Source: DAOUKH01 sp965207995
GTDB lineage: Bacteria > Chloroflexota > Dehalococcoidia > SHYB01
Assembly (NCBI GenBank): GCA_965207995.1
Contig: OZ242299.1
Span: 124,001-188,000, forward strand
Direction of reading: 5' to 3'
DNA: 64,000 nucleotides
Shown: piece by piece, positions 15,369-23,826 of the stretch
Numbering within the stretch: position 1 is the stretch's first letter
Layout of the letters: each line of letters begins with the position of its first letter
Position numbers and translations under genes: made by a program
Notes under the pieces: generated by a model
What the model saw: only the letters and a program-made list of their open reading frames with translations
Databases searched by the model: none
Told to the model about the DNA's origin: nothing

Positions 15369-16736
15369 GTGAGGCCGTCCGCCACCGGGGGCAGGCCCTT
15401 CCTGGCCGCCGTCGGCGTCTCCCAGGCCATCGCCGGCATCAACACGACGGCCGTCGGCATCGCCCTCCCCGCCATCCGCGAGGAGTTCGACATCCCGCTC
15501 GCCACCGTGACGTGGCTGGTCACTGCCTACCTCGTGACCATGGCCGTGGGCCAGCTCGTCGGTGGACGCTTGGGCGACAGCTACGGCCACCGGCGGCTCT
15601 TCCTCATCGGGCTCGCCCTCGGCGGCGCGGCGTCGGTGGCGGCGACCTTCGCCTGGGACTTCCCCTCCCTCCTCGTCCTCCGCCTGCTCCAGGGCTTTGG
15701 CTTCTCCTTGGTCAGCCCCAACACGATGGCGATCCTGGGCAATGTCTACGGCGAACGCGAACGGGGCCGCGCCTTCGGCCTCGTCTGGTCGGCCATCATC
15801 GGCGGGACGACGCTGGGGCCGATCGTGGTGGGGCCGCTCATAGGAATCTCCTGGCGTCTGGCCTTCATGAGCAGCGCCGTCATCGCCGTGCCCGCCCTCA
15901 TCCTCGCCTTCGCCGTGACGCCGCGCCCGACCTCGGCCCCGCCGCGTCAGCCCTTGGACGTCCCCGGCGTCGTCCTCCTCACCGGCTCCGTGCTCGCCTT
16001 CGCCCTCTTCGCCGACTTCATCCCCGAGACGCTTCCCACGGCACTCGCCGGCGGACTCGCCCTCGCCGCCTTCGCGGCTTTCGTTCTATGGGAGCGGCGT
16101 TACGCCTATCCGCTCGTGCGCCCTGCCCTGGCGCGGATCCGGTCGGTCCGCGCCACCGTCGCGGCCATACACCCCTTCCAGATCGTCATCTACACGGTCA
16201 CCATCGCCTCGCCCGTCTTCTTCATCAGCGTGCGCGGGGCGTCCGAGGCCGTGGCCGGCGCGATGCTCGCCGCGCTCCTCGTCCCCTCGATTCCCGCCTC
16301 CATCGTCGGCGGGGGCCTCGCCGACCGCCTGGGCCGGCGCATCCCCACCGTCATTGGGGGGACCATCGCCACCTTGGGCCCGCTCCAGCTTCTCCTCTTC
16401 GGCCTCGACGCCGGCTACGCCGTCTATGGCGTCGGCCTTGCCCTCGTCGGCGTCGGCTTCGGCCTGATGCAAGCCTCGCTGCAGAGCGCCATCGTCGAAT
16501 CGGCCCCTCCGGGCCTGGCCGCGAGCGCGGTCGGCATCTATCAGCTCACCCGGCAGCTTGGCAGCGTCGTGGGAGCGGCGCTCTTCGCCGCCATCGTCGG
16601 CAGCACCACGGCCGGCTCCGACATCGGCGACTACCGGACCCTCTACGCCGTGCTCGCCGGCGCGGGCGTGGCCGGAACCCTGCTTGCCCTGACCATCCAC
16701 ACCTGGCCGCCGCGGCCAACTTCACCGCCGCCATAG
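15369..16736 (+). CDS. MFS transporter, DHA2-type (14 TM)
   Basis: A 455-residue major facilitator with about 14 predicted membrane segments, the drug:H+ antiporter-2 layout. Motif A between TM2 and TM3 reads GGRLGDSYGHRRLF. TM5 carries the antiporter-type GTTLGPIVVGPLIG (motif C form GxxxGPxxGG). A second motif A copy follows TM10: GGGLADRLGRRIP. The start is GTG at 15369; an ATG 16 nt upstream is out of frame. It is downstream of, and probably co-transcribed with, the amidohydrolase. Substrate not determinable. Confidence 0.9.
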   Translation: MRPSATGGRPFLAAVGVSQAIAGINTTAVGIALPAIREEFDIPLATVTWLVTAYLVTMAVGQLVGGRLGDSYGHRRLFLIGLALGGAASVAATFAWDFPSLLVLRLLQGFGFSLVSPNTMAILGNVYGERERGRAFGLVWSAIIGGTTLGPIVVGPLIGISWRLAFMSSAVIAVPALILAFAVTPRPTSAPPRQPLDVPGVVLLTGSVLAFALFADFIPETLPTALAGGLALAAFAAFVLWERRYAYPLVRPALARIRSVRATVAAIHPFQIVIYTVTIASPVFFISVRGASEAVAGAMLAALLVPSIPASIVGGGLADRLGRRIPTVIGGTIATLGPLQLLLFGLDAGYAVYGVGLALVGVGFGLMQASLQSAIVESAPPGLAASAVGIYQLTRQLGSVVGAALFAAIVGSTTAGSDIGDYRTLYAVLAGAGVAGTLLALTIHTWPPRPTSPPP

Positions 16737-16850
16737 GCACCTTAAGCCTCTCCCCCTCTGGGGGAGCACCTTAAACCTCTCCCCCTCTGGGGGAGACTGA
16801 GAGAGGGCACGCGCCCGCAGGGCGCGCCGGTGGCGGGGGGCCGGGAGGGT
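16737..16850. repeat. Family A repeat (two units)
   Basis: CACCTTAAGCCTCTCCCCCT followed directly by a second CTCTCCCCCTCTGGGGGAGA unit with CTGAGAGAGGGCACGCGCCC and the palindrome GCGCCCGCAGGGCGC. It lies between two genes in the same direction, right after the MFS stop codon. Confidence 0.85.
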
Positions 16851-16875
16851 GCGCCAACCTCCCCCCACCGTCGGC

Positions 16876-16890
16876 TAGAATCGCTACAAT
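16876..16890 (+). promoter_or_regulatory. Candidate -10 boxes for the enoyl-CoA hydratase gene
   Basis: TAGAAT (16876-16881) and TACAAT (16885-16890) precede the start codon by 50-65 nt. TAGAAT recurs at 7665, 20662, 25702 and 41337 just ahead of genes, so it looks like the usual -10 form in this genome. No clear -35. Confidence 0.4.
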
Positions 16891-16940
16891 CACGCACGCA
16901 ACCCGCGCCGGCGACCATACGGCCCGGCGAAGGAGGACCG

Positions 16941-17759
16941 ATGGGTTACGAAACGCTGCTCTACGACGTCAACGACAAGGTCGCGACGATCACCCTCAAC
17001 CGGCCCGACAAGCTCAACGCCATCAGCTACACCATGGTCCGCGAGATCACCGAGGCCGCCTGGGAGGCCGAGAACGACCCCAACGTATGGACCGTCGTGG
17101 TGACCGGCAAGGGCCGCGCCCTCTGCGCCGGCGCCGACGTCGGCCAGATGCCCTCCAACGCCCAGGGCACCAACGCCGAGGCCATCTGGGGCGAGTCGTA
17201 CCTCAACTCGATGAAGCAGTGGGACGCGCCCCAGGAGGCGACGCTTCCCTACATGGAGATGACCAAGCCCATCCTCTGCGCCGTCAACGGCATCTGCGCC
17301 GGGGCCGGCCTCGACCTCATCACCACCACCGACCTCGCCATCGCCTCCGAGGACGCCACCTTCTTCGACCCTCACGTCAGCATCGGCATCGTCTCCGGCC
17401 GCGAGATGGTGCGCCTGGCCCGCGTCGTGCCCCTCAACGTCGCGATGCGCGTCGCCCTCATGGGCAAGCATGAACGCATGACTGCCCAGCGCGCCTACGA
17501 GCTTGGCCTCATCAGCGAGGTCGTCCCCGCCGACAAGCTCATGGACCGTATCTACGAGATCGCCGCCGTCATCAACAGCAACGCCCCGCTCGCCGTCCGC
17601 GGCACACGCATGGCGATCCGCAAGAGCCTGTCGATGTCCACCTACGAGGCCGAGCTCCTCGCCGAGAGCTACCGCCTCCGCGTCGCCCTCTCGCAAGACT
17701 CCCTCGAAGGCCCCCTCTCCTTCCTCGAACGCCGCGACCCCGACTGGAAGGCCCACTAG
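16941..17759 (+). CDS. Enoyl-CoA hydratase/isomerase family protein
   Basis: A 272-residue crotonase-fold enzyme acting on a CoA ester. The N-terminal signature VATITLNRPDKLNAISYTM and the oxyanion-hole strands RALCAGADV and NGICAGAGLDL are intact. Of the two hydratase glutamates, the first (rat Glu144) is present in IASEDATF. The second (rat Glu164, in a PE motif) is replaced by His in DPHVSIGIVSG, so the reaction may be isomerisation, hydrolysis or lyase chemistry rather than simple hydration. The ATG follows GAAGGAGGACCG, a strong ribosome site. It is transcribed alone, with repeats on both sides. Confidence 0.9.
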   Translation: MGYETLLYDVNDKVATITLNRPDKLNAISYTMVREITEAAWEAENDPNVWTVVVTGKGRALCAGADVGQMPSNAQGTNAEAIWGESYLNSMKQWDAPQEATLPYMEMTKPILCAVNGICAGAGLDLITTTDLAIASEDATFFDPHVSIGIVSGREMVRLARVVPLNVAMRVALMGKHERMTAQRAYELGLISEVVPADKLMDRIYEIAAVINSNAPLAVRGTRMAIRKSLSMSTYEAELLAESYRLRVALSQDSLEGPLSFLERRDPDWKAH

Positions 17760-17806
17760 TGGCCGTAAGCCCCCGCGCCCTGCGGGCGCCCTTCTCTCCA
17801 CTCCCC

Positions 17807-18126
17807 CGCAGGGGGAGCACCTTAAGCCTCCCTCCCTCTGGGAGGGACTGAGGGCGGGCCGGGGCGGGGCCCCGGTGGTCCGAACCTCTTCTCCCCACGG
17901 AGACTTTGCGTTACCGGTCATGCCGGCAGCGGATCATCCGTGTAGGGGCGACCCTTGTGGTCGCCCACTCCCAACAACCGCCAACGCCCTTTCGAGACGC
18001 CCCTCCCACTCCACGAGGGCGGGGCATCACCCCAACCCTCCCCCGGAGGGGGAGCACCTTAAACTTCTCCCCCTCTGGGGGAGACTGAGAGAGGGCACGC
18101 GCCCGCAGGGCGCGCCAGGGTGGGGC
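17807..18126. repeat. Cluster of intergenic repeats, families A and B (fills 17760-18137)
   Basis: A unit at 17807-17860 (CCTCCCTCCCTCTGGGAGGG type), a partial unit at 17885-17915 ending GAGACTTTGCG, and a family B element at 17941-17967 (GTAGGGGCGACCCTTGTGG plus TCGCCC). A full family A unit follows at 18036-18126, with CTGAGAGAGGGCACGCGCCC. No gene is visible in this 378-nt gap between convergent genes. Confidence 0.85.
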
Positions 18127-18137
18127 CGGGGCAGGTG

Positions 18138-18969
18138 TCACCCGGCCAGCAGCCGCCCGGCGCGCTCGATGGCCCGCAAGTCGTAGGGGTGCGGCACGAG
18201 CAGGATGACCCGCCCCGTGCCCGCCTCCTCCAACGCCTGCCGCCGGGGGCTGTCTGCATCCAAGTAGGCCGGGTCGAGTCCCGCAAAGGCGGTAAGAAGA
18301 AAGCCGTCCGGCTCGCGGCCTGACCGCTCATACTCGGCACGGGCGAGCGCGGCCAGTTCGGCAAACCTCGGATGCCCCGCCGGCGTGTTGAAGCCGTCGC
18401 CGAAGCGCCCCGCGATCCGCGCCATGCGCCCGCCGAACCCGCCGATGACGATCGGCGGCGGGACCTCGGGCCGCGGATAGCCGTGCGGCGACCGCAACGT
18501 GAAGTGCTCCCCCTCGAACGCGGACGCGTCGCCGGCCCACAGCCGCCGCAGCACCTGAGCCGCCTCGCCGGTGCGGGCGGCGCGCTCCTTATCGGGCGCG
18601 ACCTCCATCCCCAGCATCCACTGCTCGGGAGCGTAGGGCAGGTCGGTTCCTCCGCCCGCGCCGATGCCGAGGATCAGCCGGTTGCCCGAAATCTCCTGAA
18701 TCGTCGCCGCCACGTTGGCCACCACCCCCGGATGGCGGAGGCCGCTGTTCAGTACGAGCGACCCAAGCGCGACCCGCGGGACGGCCTCGGCCAGCGCCGC
18801 CAGCGAGGCATTCGGGAACGCGCCCCGTGCCGCCGTCGGCGTCGCGCAGGTGGTCCCACGTCCACACGCCGTCGAAGCCCGCCGCCTCGGCAGCGAGCGC
18901 CGCCTCCCGCATCTCCGGGTACGTCGCGCCGAACGGGATGAGCAGGATATCCGTCTTCACGTCCGTCAC
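18138..18969 (-). pseudogene. LLM-class flavin-dependent oxidoreductase, frameshifted
   Basis: A luciferase-like TIM-barrel oxidoreductase (F420- or FMN-dependent) read in two frames. From GTG 18969 the frame gives TDILLIPFGATYPEMREAAL, then AGFDGVWTWDHLRDADGG. Near 18825-18840 the homologous sequence switches frame and continues FPNASLAALAEAVPRVALGS, LRHPGVVANVAATIQEIS and GNRLILGIGAGGG to the stop at 18138. Both halves have good family motifs (WDHL, GSLVLN, RHPGV, LGIGAGGG), so a single indel explains the break. It may be a real recent pseudogene or an assembly error in a GC-rich run. The GTG start overlaps the stop of the upstream SDR gene (GTGA), so the operon is SDR then LLM. Confidence 0.75.
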
Positions 18970-19802
18970 CGGTCCCGCAGCATCGCCTGCAGCGACGGCA
19001 GCGACGGCGGACGGCCCGACGTGACGCTCAGCCCGGCGTCGGCGATCACGTGCTGGCCGGTGTAGTAGCTCGCCAGCGGCGAGGCCAGCGTTACCACCAT
19101 CGCCGCCAGGTCGTCGGGCTCGCCGGTGCGGCCCAACGGCATGGCCCGCGCCGACGCCGCCTTGCGCTCGGGCGACATGTTCACCTTCGTCGTCTCCGTC
19201 TCGATGAAGGCCGGCGCGACGGCGTTCACCCGGATGCCGTAAGGACCAAGCTCGTAGGCCATCGTCTGCGTCAGATGCACCACCGCGGCCTTCGCCGCGC
19301 CGTAGACCGGCAGCCCGGGCGACGCGCGGTACCCCTGGAAGGAGGTGATGTTGACGATCGCGCCCTTGACCCCACCGTCGATCATCGCCTTGGCGAACGC
19401 CTGGGAGCAGCGCAGCACGCTCTTCACGTTCAGGTCGAAGATGGCGTCGAAGTAGTCCCACTCGACCTCGAAGATCGACCTGGCGCCCCGGTGTTCCAGG
19501 TAGGCGGGAATGCCGCCGGCGTTATTCACCGCCGCGTCGATTGCGCCGAACGTCTCCAGAGCCGACGACGTCACGCGGGCAGCGTCGGCGTCTTCCCGCA
19601 CGTCGGCCTCGACGGCTAAGGCGCCCACACCGCGGGCGCGGGCCCGCTCCGCGACCTCCTCAGCCTTGGCCGCCTGCACGTCCGCGATCACGACGTTGGC
19701 CCCCGCGCGGGCGAACAGGTCGACGCACCCCGCGCCGATCCCCTGCGCGCCGCCCGTCACCACGGCGCACTTCCCCTCCAGACCGAAGATCGAGTCCGCC
19801 AT
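18966..19802 (-). CDS. Short-chain dehydrogenase/reductase (SDR)
   Basis: A 278-residue classical SDR. It shows the cofactor motif VVTGGAQGIGAG, the adenine-binding acidic residue in VVIADVQ (which favours NAD), VEADVRE, the NNAGG motif, and the catalytic Ser in NITSFQG with YGAAK as the Tyr-xxx-Lys pair. Start 19802 is chosen because GGGGGG lies 8 nt upstream and the domain begins at residue 3; an earlier ATG would add nine residues. It oxidises or reduces an alcohol/ketone intermediate, substrate unknown. It is translationally coupled (GTGA overlap) to the frameshifted LLM oxidoreductase. Confidence 0.92.
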   Translation of the reverse strand: MADSIFGLEGKCAVVTGGAQGIGAGCVDLFARAGANVVIADVQAAKAEEVAERARARGVGALAVEADVREDADAARVTSSALETFGAIDAAVNNAGGIPAYLEHRGARSIFEVEWDYFDAIFDLNVKSVLRCSQAFAKAMIDGGVKGAIVNITSFQGYRASPGLPVYGAAKAAVVHLTQTMAYELGPYGIRVNAVAPAFIETETTKVNMSPERKAASARAMPLGRTGEPDDLAAMVVTLASPLASYYTGQHVIADAGLSVTSGRPPSLPSLQAMLRDR

Positions 19803-19901
19803 GCAAGGCCCCCCAACAGTGACGGGCATGCCTTCCGCGCCGAGGCCCGCCCACTTCGGGCCGGAGTGTAGCAGGGCGGTGCCGGTCGCGGCGAACGGAG
19901 G

Positions 19902-20594
19902 CTAGGCCGCCCCGGCGCCGCCCGTGACGCGCTCGTACCACGCCAGCACGCTCGACGGGTGCCGGTAGAAGACGCGCCGCACGTTCGAGATCGGGGCCGG
20001 GTCGGCCCAGCGCCAGCGGTCCGCCAGCGTCTCGTGCGCCGGCGACTTGAGGTAGCCCGCCATTCCTTCCATGCCAGCGAACTCCTGCTCGACCACATGC
20101 GTCCACCGTTCCGGCCCGCCGATTGGCGTCGGCCCCGCCGTCGGGACGGCGCGGCTCAGCACCTGGTTACGAAGCTCCGGTATCTCCGTGAACGCCGCCG
20201 CCATCCCGTCCACGTACTCCCGCTTCGTCTCCTCCGGCAGGTCGGCGCGAAGCTCGACGAGCATCGTCACCTTCACCACGTCCCGCAGACCCGGCTCGGG
20301 GACCTGCACGTCGATGGGGTCGGTGTAGGCAACGTCGAGCGCCCCGACGGCGGCATGGACGGCGGGCGTGAGCTCGTTGTCGTGGTACGGATGCGTCCGC
20401 ACCGCCGAGATGTCCTCGGCCAGCAGCTCCCAGACGTAGTCGCGGCCCGCGGACTCGTTCAGGTTCGGCGCAATGACGGACTCATGCAGCGCCGGGATGT
20501 GCTCCGCCGCCTCCGAGACAACGCGCTCCAACCGCTCCCGCTCCTCTCGGGTCACGCCCGGCCGAAGTTTAAAATTCATGGTGCGGCGGAGCAT
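19902..20594 (-). CDS. Tandem stress-responsive A/B barrel (Dabb) protein
   Basis: A 230-residue protein with two copies of the Dabb ferredoxin-like domain. The first (about 1-92) starts LRRTMNFKLRPGVTREERER and ends HPYHDNELTPAV. The second (about 102-215) starts DVVKVTMLVELRADLPEETK and ends GYLKSPAHETLADRW, with the typical HP/PAH turn near its end. A tandem pair forms an internal pseudo-dimer. Such proteins bind or cyclise small hydrophobic compounds (as in olivetolic acid cyclase) but no activity can be assigned. GGGAGG precedes the ATG by 8 nt. It lies 100 nt upstream of the SDR gene and probably starts that operon. Confidence 0.75.
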   Translation of the reverse strand: MLRRTMNFKLRPGVTREERERLERVVSEAAEHIPALHESVIAPNLNESAGRDYVWELLAEDISAVRTHPYHDNELTPAVHAAVGALDVAYTDPIDVQVPEPGLRDVVKVTMLVELRADLPEETKREYVDGMAAAFTEIPELRNQVLSRAVPTAGPTPIGGPERWTHVVEQEFAGMEGMAGYLKSPAHETLADRWRWADPAPISNVRRVFYRHPSSVLAWYERVTGGAGAA

Positions 20595-20661
20595 GGTCGT
20601 CGCCTCCCAACGGGCCGTATCCTCTGCGGCGCGCCGCCCATGATACACGGGCGCTCCCTGC

Positions 20662-20667
20662 TAGAAT
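20662..20667 (+). promoter_or_regulatory. -10 box (TAGAAT) immediately before the membrane-protein gene
   Basis: TAGAAT ends 6 nt before the ATG at 20674, so transcription would begin at or next to the start codon: a probable leaderless mRNA. No ribosome binding site is present in CTAGAATGCGCCC. Confidence 0.45.
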
Positions 20668-20673
20668 GCGCCC

Positions 20674-21288
20674 ATGCAGCAGTCCCAGGACACCCTCTGG
20701 ACGCCGCCGCGCATCGCGCTGACCGTGGTCCTCTTCGCCATGCTCGTCGTCGCGCTCGTCGCCATCATCTTCGTCGTCATCGGCAGTTTCGGGACGTCGG
20801 AGCAGCGCGTGCTCGCCACCTTCGCCACCATCGCGGGGATGTTCCTCCTCGGCGCACCGAGCACGTATGCGTTCGAACGCGGCCTGCGGGCGCTGGGCTG
20901 GGCTGGGATAACCTCGACCGCCGTCATCGCCGTACTCGTCATCATCCTTCTCTGGAGCGGCGAATCCCTGTTGTCTGAAGGCTACGGGAGAGCGTCGGGC
21001 ATCATCGCCACCCTCGCCGTCGCGACCAACCTCGCCGCACTGATGACCCACCTCGCCGCGAAGCCTGGCCTCCCGCGTTGGCTGCAACTCGGCTCCTACG
21101 GCCTGACCGTCGTTACCGCGCTCCTGCTCGTCGTCGGCATCCTCGCCCAGTTCGACATGGGCATCTACTGGATCATCGTCACCGTCTGCGCCGTCTTGCT
21201 TGGTCTCGTCACCCTTGCCGCCCCCGTCGCCGACCGGCTGCTTGGGGCCGTCGCCGACCGCGTTGACACCCCCCAGAGCGGCGCTTAG
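20674..21288 (+). CDS. Hypothetical integral membrane protein (about 6 TM)
   Basis: A 204-residue protein made almost entirely of hydrophobic helices: residues of about 14-37 (ALTVVLFAMLVVALVAIIFV), 46-62, 75-95 (ITSTAVIAVLVIILLW), 107-126, 138-158 and 163-185. No signal peptide cleavage site and no enzymatic motif. No family recognised. It opens a plus-strand run that continues with a CoA-transferase 69 nt downstream, but a link in function is not evident. Confidence 0.75.
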   Translation: MQQSQDTLWTPPRIALTVVLFAMLVVALVAIIFVVIGSFGTSEQRVLATFATIAGMFLLGAPSTYAFERGLRALGWAGITSTAVIAVLVIILLWSGESLLSEGYGRASGIIATLAVATNLAALMTHLAAKPGLPRWLQLGSYGLTVVTALLLVVGILAQFDMGIYWIIVTVCAVLLGLVTLAAPVADRLLGAVADRVDTPQSGA

Positions 21289-21357
21289 AGTACGCCCCAT
21301 CCCGCCCCCGGACTCACGCCCCCGCTCCAGGGCTTCGTGACCGGAAGAGGAGGCTCC

Positions 21358-22581
21358 ATGACCTCGGCCAACGGAGCGCGCTCCCCCCTCGACGGCATCA
21401 CCGTCCTCGACATGACCATCTGGCAGAACGGGCCGTGGGCCACCGCCATGCTCTCCGACATGGGCGCCGACGTCATCAAGGTCGAAGACCCCGTCAACGG
21501 CGACCCCGGCCGGGTCACCCGCGTCTACCTCCCCACCGAGCGGCCCGTCAACCACTACTTCCAGACCATGAACCGCAACAAGCGGTCCATGACCCTCAAC
21601 TTGAAATCCCAGGAAGGGCGCGACATCTTCTACCGCCTCGTCGAGAACGCCGACGTCGTCACCCAGAACTTCCGCAAGGGCGTCGTCGAGAAGCTCTGCG
21701 TCGACTACGAGACCGTCCGCAAGATCAACCCCCGCATCGTCTACGGCTCGGCGAACGGTCTTGGGCCGAAGGGCCCCGACGCCCACCTCGGCGTCATGGA
21801 CATCCTCGGCTCGGCTCGCAGCGGCCACATGTGGCTCATGAGCCACGACGACGATGGCAACCTCGCCTACCGCGTCGCCGGCGGCCAGGCCGACCAGACC
21901 GGGGCGGTCGTCCTCGCCTACGGCGTCCTGCTCGGGATCATCGCCCGGGAGCGGTTCGGCCTCGGGCAGCACGTCCAGACGTCGCAGCTCGGGGCCGTGG
22001 TGATGCTGCAGGCCCTTGCCCTCAACGGCTACCTCCTCAACGGCGACATGCCCAACAACCCCTCGCGGGAGACCACGCAGAACGCCCTGTGGAACATCTA
22101 CAAGTGCGGCGACGACAAGTGGCTCGCCATCGGCTGCCCCCAGTCCGACCGCTACTGGAGCGACTTCACCAAGGTCATGGGCATCGAGCACCTCGAAAAC
22201 GAGCGCCGCTTTGAGAGCCACTTCGCCCGCCAGCTGAGCTCGAAAGAGCTCATCGGCATCCTCGACAAGATCTTCCTCACCAAGCCGCGCGACCACTGGC
22301 TCAAGGAGTTCGCCGCCCGCCAGATTTCGAGCGCCCCCATCCAGGACTACCCCCAGCTCGAGCACGACCCCCAGGTGCTGGAGAACGGCTACATCACCCA
22401 GGTGCCGCACCCCGAGCTCGGCGAGATCACCGAGGTCGGCGTCCCCGTCGCCCTCAGCGAGACCCCCGGCTACGCCCGCCGCTCCGCACCGGAGTACGGC
22501 GAGCACACCGAAGAGGTCCTCCTCGCCAACGGCTACGACTGGGGAGACATCGAGGGTTTCCGCGAGCGCGGCGTCATCTAG
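21358..22581 (+). CDS. CaiB/BaiF family CoA-transferase
   Basis: A 407-residue single-domain class III CoA-transferase. Family landmarks: ITVLDMTIWQNGPWATAMLS, DMGADVIKVEDPVNGDPGR, MNRNKRSMTLNLKSQEGRD, NADVVTQNFRKGVVEKL, and the CoA-binding C-terminal GEHTEEVLLANGYDWGDI. At the catalytic Asp position the sequence reads TSQLGA (Gly), so the usual aspartyl-CoA intermediate is not possible from the same residue. The ATG is supported by AGAGGAGG 6 nt upstream. It heads an operon with two SCP2-thiolase-like genes, DUF35 and an LLM oxidoreductase, which implies activation or transfer of the CoA ester those enzymes use. Confidence 0.88.
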   Translation: MTSANGARSPLDGITVLDMTIWQNGPWATAMLSDMGADVIKVEDPVNGDPGRVTRVYLPTERPVNHYFQTMNRNKRSMTLNLKSQEGRDIFYRLVENADVVTQNFRKGVVEKLCVDYETVRKINPRIVYGSANGLGPKGPDAHLGVMDILGSARSGHMWLMSHDDDGNLAYRVAGGQADQTGAVVLAYGVLLGIIARERFGLGQHVQTSQLGAVVMLQALALNGYLLNGDMPNNPSRETTQNALWNIYKCGDDKWLAIGCPQSDRYWSDFTKVMGIEHLENERRFESHFARQLSSKELIGILDKIFLTKPRDHWLKEFAARQISSAPIQDYPQLEHDPQVLENGYITQVPHPELGEITEVGVPVALSETPGYARRSAPEYGEHTEEVLLANGYDWGDIEGFRERGVI

Positions 22582-22626
22582 GAGCTTCCGCTCGCCGCCG
22601 GCCGCCGCCTCAGAGCGAGCATTGCC

Positions 22627-23817
22627 ATGGTTAAAACCCCGCTCCAAGACGTCGCCGCCATCACCGGCATCGGGCAGACCGAGTTCTCCCAGGGGCTCAA
22701 CCGCAGCGTCATGGACATGACCGCGGAGGCCATCCTGAAGGCCATCGACGACGCCGGCCTCAAGCCCGAGGACATCGACGGCATGTCCCGCTACCACATG
22801 CAGGACGAGTGGGAGAACGTCGTCCATGCCACCGTCGGCCTCGGCGAGATCACCTACTACGCCGACCAGCCCCACGGCGGCGGCTCCTACGGCGGCGTCA
22901 TCCTCTCCGCCGCGATGGGCATCGCCACCGGCCTCTGCAACCACGTCATCGCCTTCCGTTCCCGGGCGCGCGGACGCAAGTCCGTCTTCGGCCCCGGCGG
23001 CGACCAGGGAGGCCGCCCTTGGGAGAAGGTCGAGGCCCGCATCCCCGGCACCATGCAGTACTTCCGGCCCTTCGGCCTGATGAACCCCGTGCAGGAGATG
23101 GCCTGCATCGCCCGGCGCTACATGCACGACTACGGCATCACCGAAGACCACTTCGCCAACGTCTCCATCGCCCTGCGGAAGCACGCCGTCGCCAACCCGC
23201 TCTCGGTGATGGGCCGCCGTGGGCCGATCACCCGCGAGGAGCACCACGAGTCGCGCATGATCGCCGACCCCATCCGCCTGCTCGACTGCTGCATCGAGAC
23301 CGACGGCGCAGTCGCCGTCGTCGTCTCCCGCGCCGACGAGGCGCGGAACATGCGCCACGCGTCGGCGGTCATCCACGCCGTGGCGCAGCACACCCAGCCG
23401 GCGCACTACCACCTCACCGAGTGGTGGCGCTGGGGCCGCGACGACATGGCCCTCGAGCTCGGACGCCGCCTCTTCGAGCACTCCGACTTCAAGCCCGGCG
23501 ACATCGACGCCGCCATGCTCTACGACCATTTCACGCCGATGGTGCTGCTCGCCCTGGAAGACCTCGGCTTCTGCGAACGCGGCGAGGCCGGCGCATTCTC
23601 GGACAACGGCGCGCTCGAGGGCCCGCACGGGCGGCTCCCGGTGAACACACACGGCGGGCAGCACTCGGAGGCCTTCATCCACGGCTTCAACAACGTCACC
23701 GAAGGCGTCCGCCAGATTCGTGGCACGTCGACCACGCAGGTGCCCGGCGCGAAGTCGGTCGTGGTCTCCGCGGCCAGCAGCGACCCCACCGGCGCGTTCA
23801 TCCTACGGGGAGACTAG
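22627..23817 (+). CDS. SCP2-thiolase-like protein (thiolase superfamily, Ltp2/aldolase type)
   Basis: A 396-residue thiolase-fold protein. N-terminal half: VAAITGIGQTEFSQGLNRSV and GLKPEDIDGMSRYHMQ, then QPHGGGSYGGVILSAAMGIA where classical thiolases have the acylated Cys; there is no Cys there. C-terminal half: LPVNTHGGQHSEAFIHGFNN, in place of the GHP His motif, and the final Cys loop reads VVVSAASSDPTGA. Both catalytic cysteines are therefore missing, so Claisen chemistry is unlikely. In steroid side-chain degradation, Ltp2 with the DUF35 protein ChsH2 is a retro-aldolase with this build, and a DUF35 gene follows here. A paralogue starts 9 nt downstream. Confidence 0.85.
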   Translation: MVKTPLQDVAAITGIGQTEFSQGLNRSVMDMTAEAILKAIDDAGLKPEDIDGMSRYHMQDEWENVVHATVGLGEITYYADQPHGGGSYGGVILSAAMGIATGLCNHVIAFRSRARGRKSVFGPGGDQGGRPWEKVEARIPGTMQYFRPFGLMNPVQEMACIARRYMHDYGITEDHFANVSIALRKHAVANPLSVMGRRGPITREEHHESRMIADPIRLLDCCIETDGAVAVVVSRADEARNMRHASAVIHAVAQHTQPAHYHLTEWWRWGRDDMALELGRRLFEHSDFKPGDIDAAMLYDHFTPMVLLALEDLGFCERGEAGAFSDNGALEGPHGRLPVNTHGGQHSEAFIHGFNNVTEGVRQIRGTSTTQVPGAKSVVVSAASSDPTGAFILRGD

Positions 23818-23826
23818 AGGCGCTTC

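Noticed and set aside
18820..18845. Programmed frameshift in the LLM gene
   Set aside because: No slippery heptamer or following pseudoknot; a simple indel is more likely.
20569..23682. Antisense open frame of more than 1000 codons opposite the CoA-transferase and thiolase-like genes
   Set aside because: Translation is dominated by Val/Gly/Asp/Leu with no domain, as expected opposite G/C-ending codons; the plus-strand genes have clear motifs.
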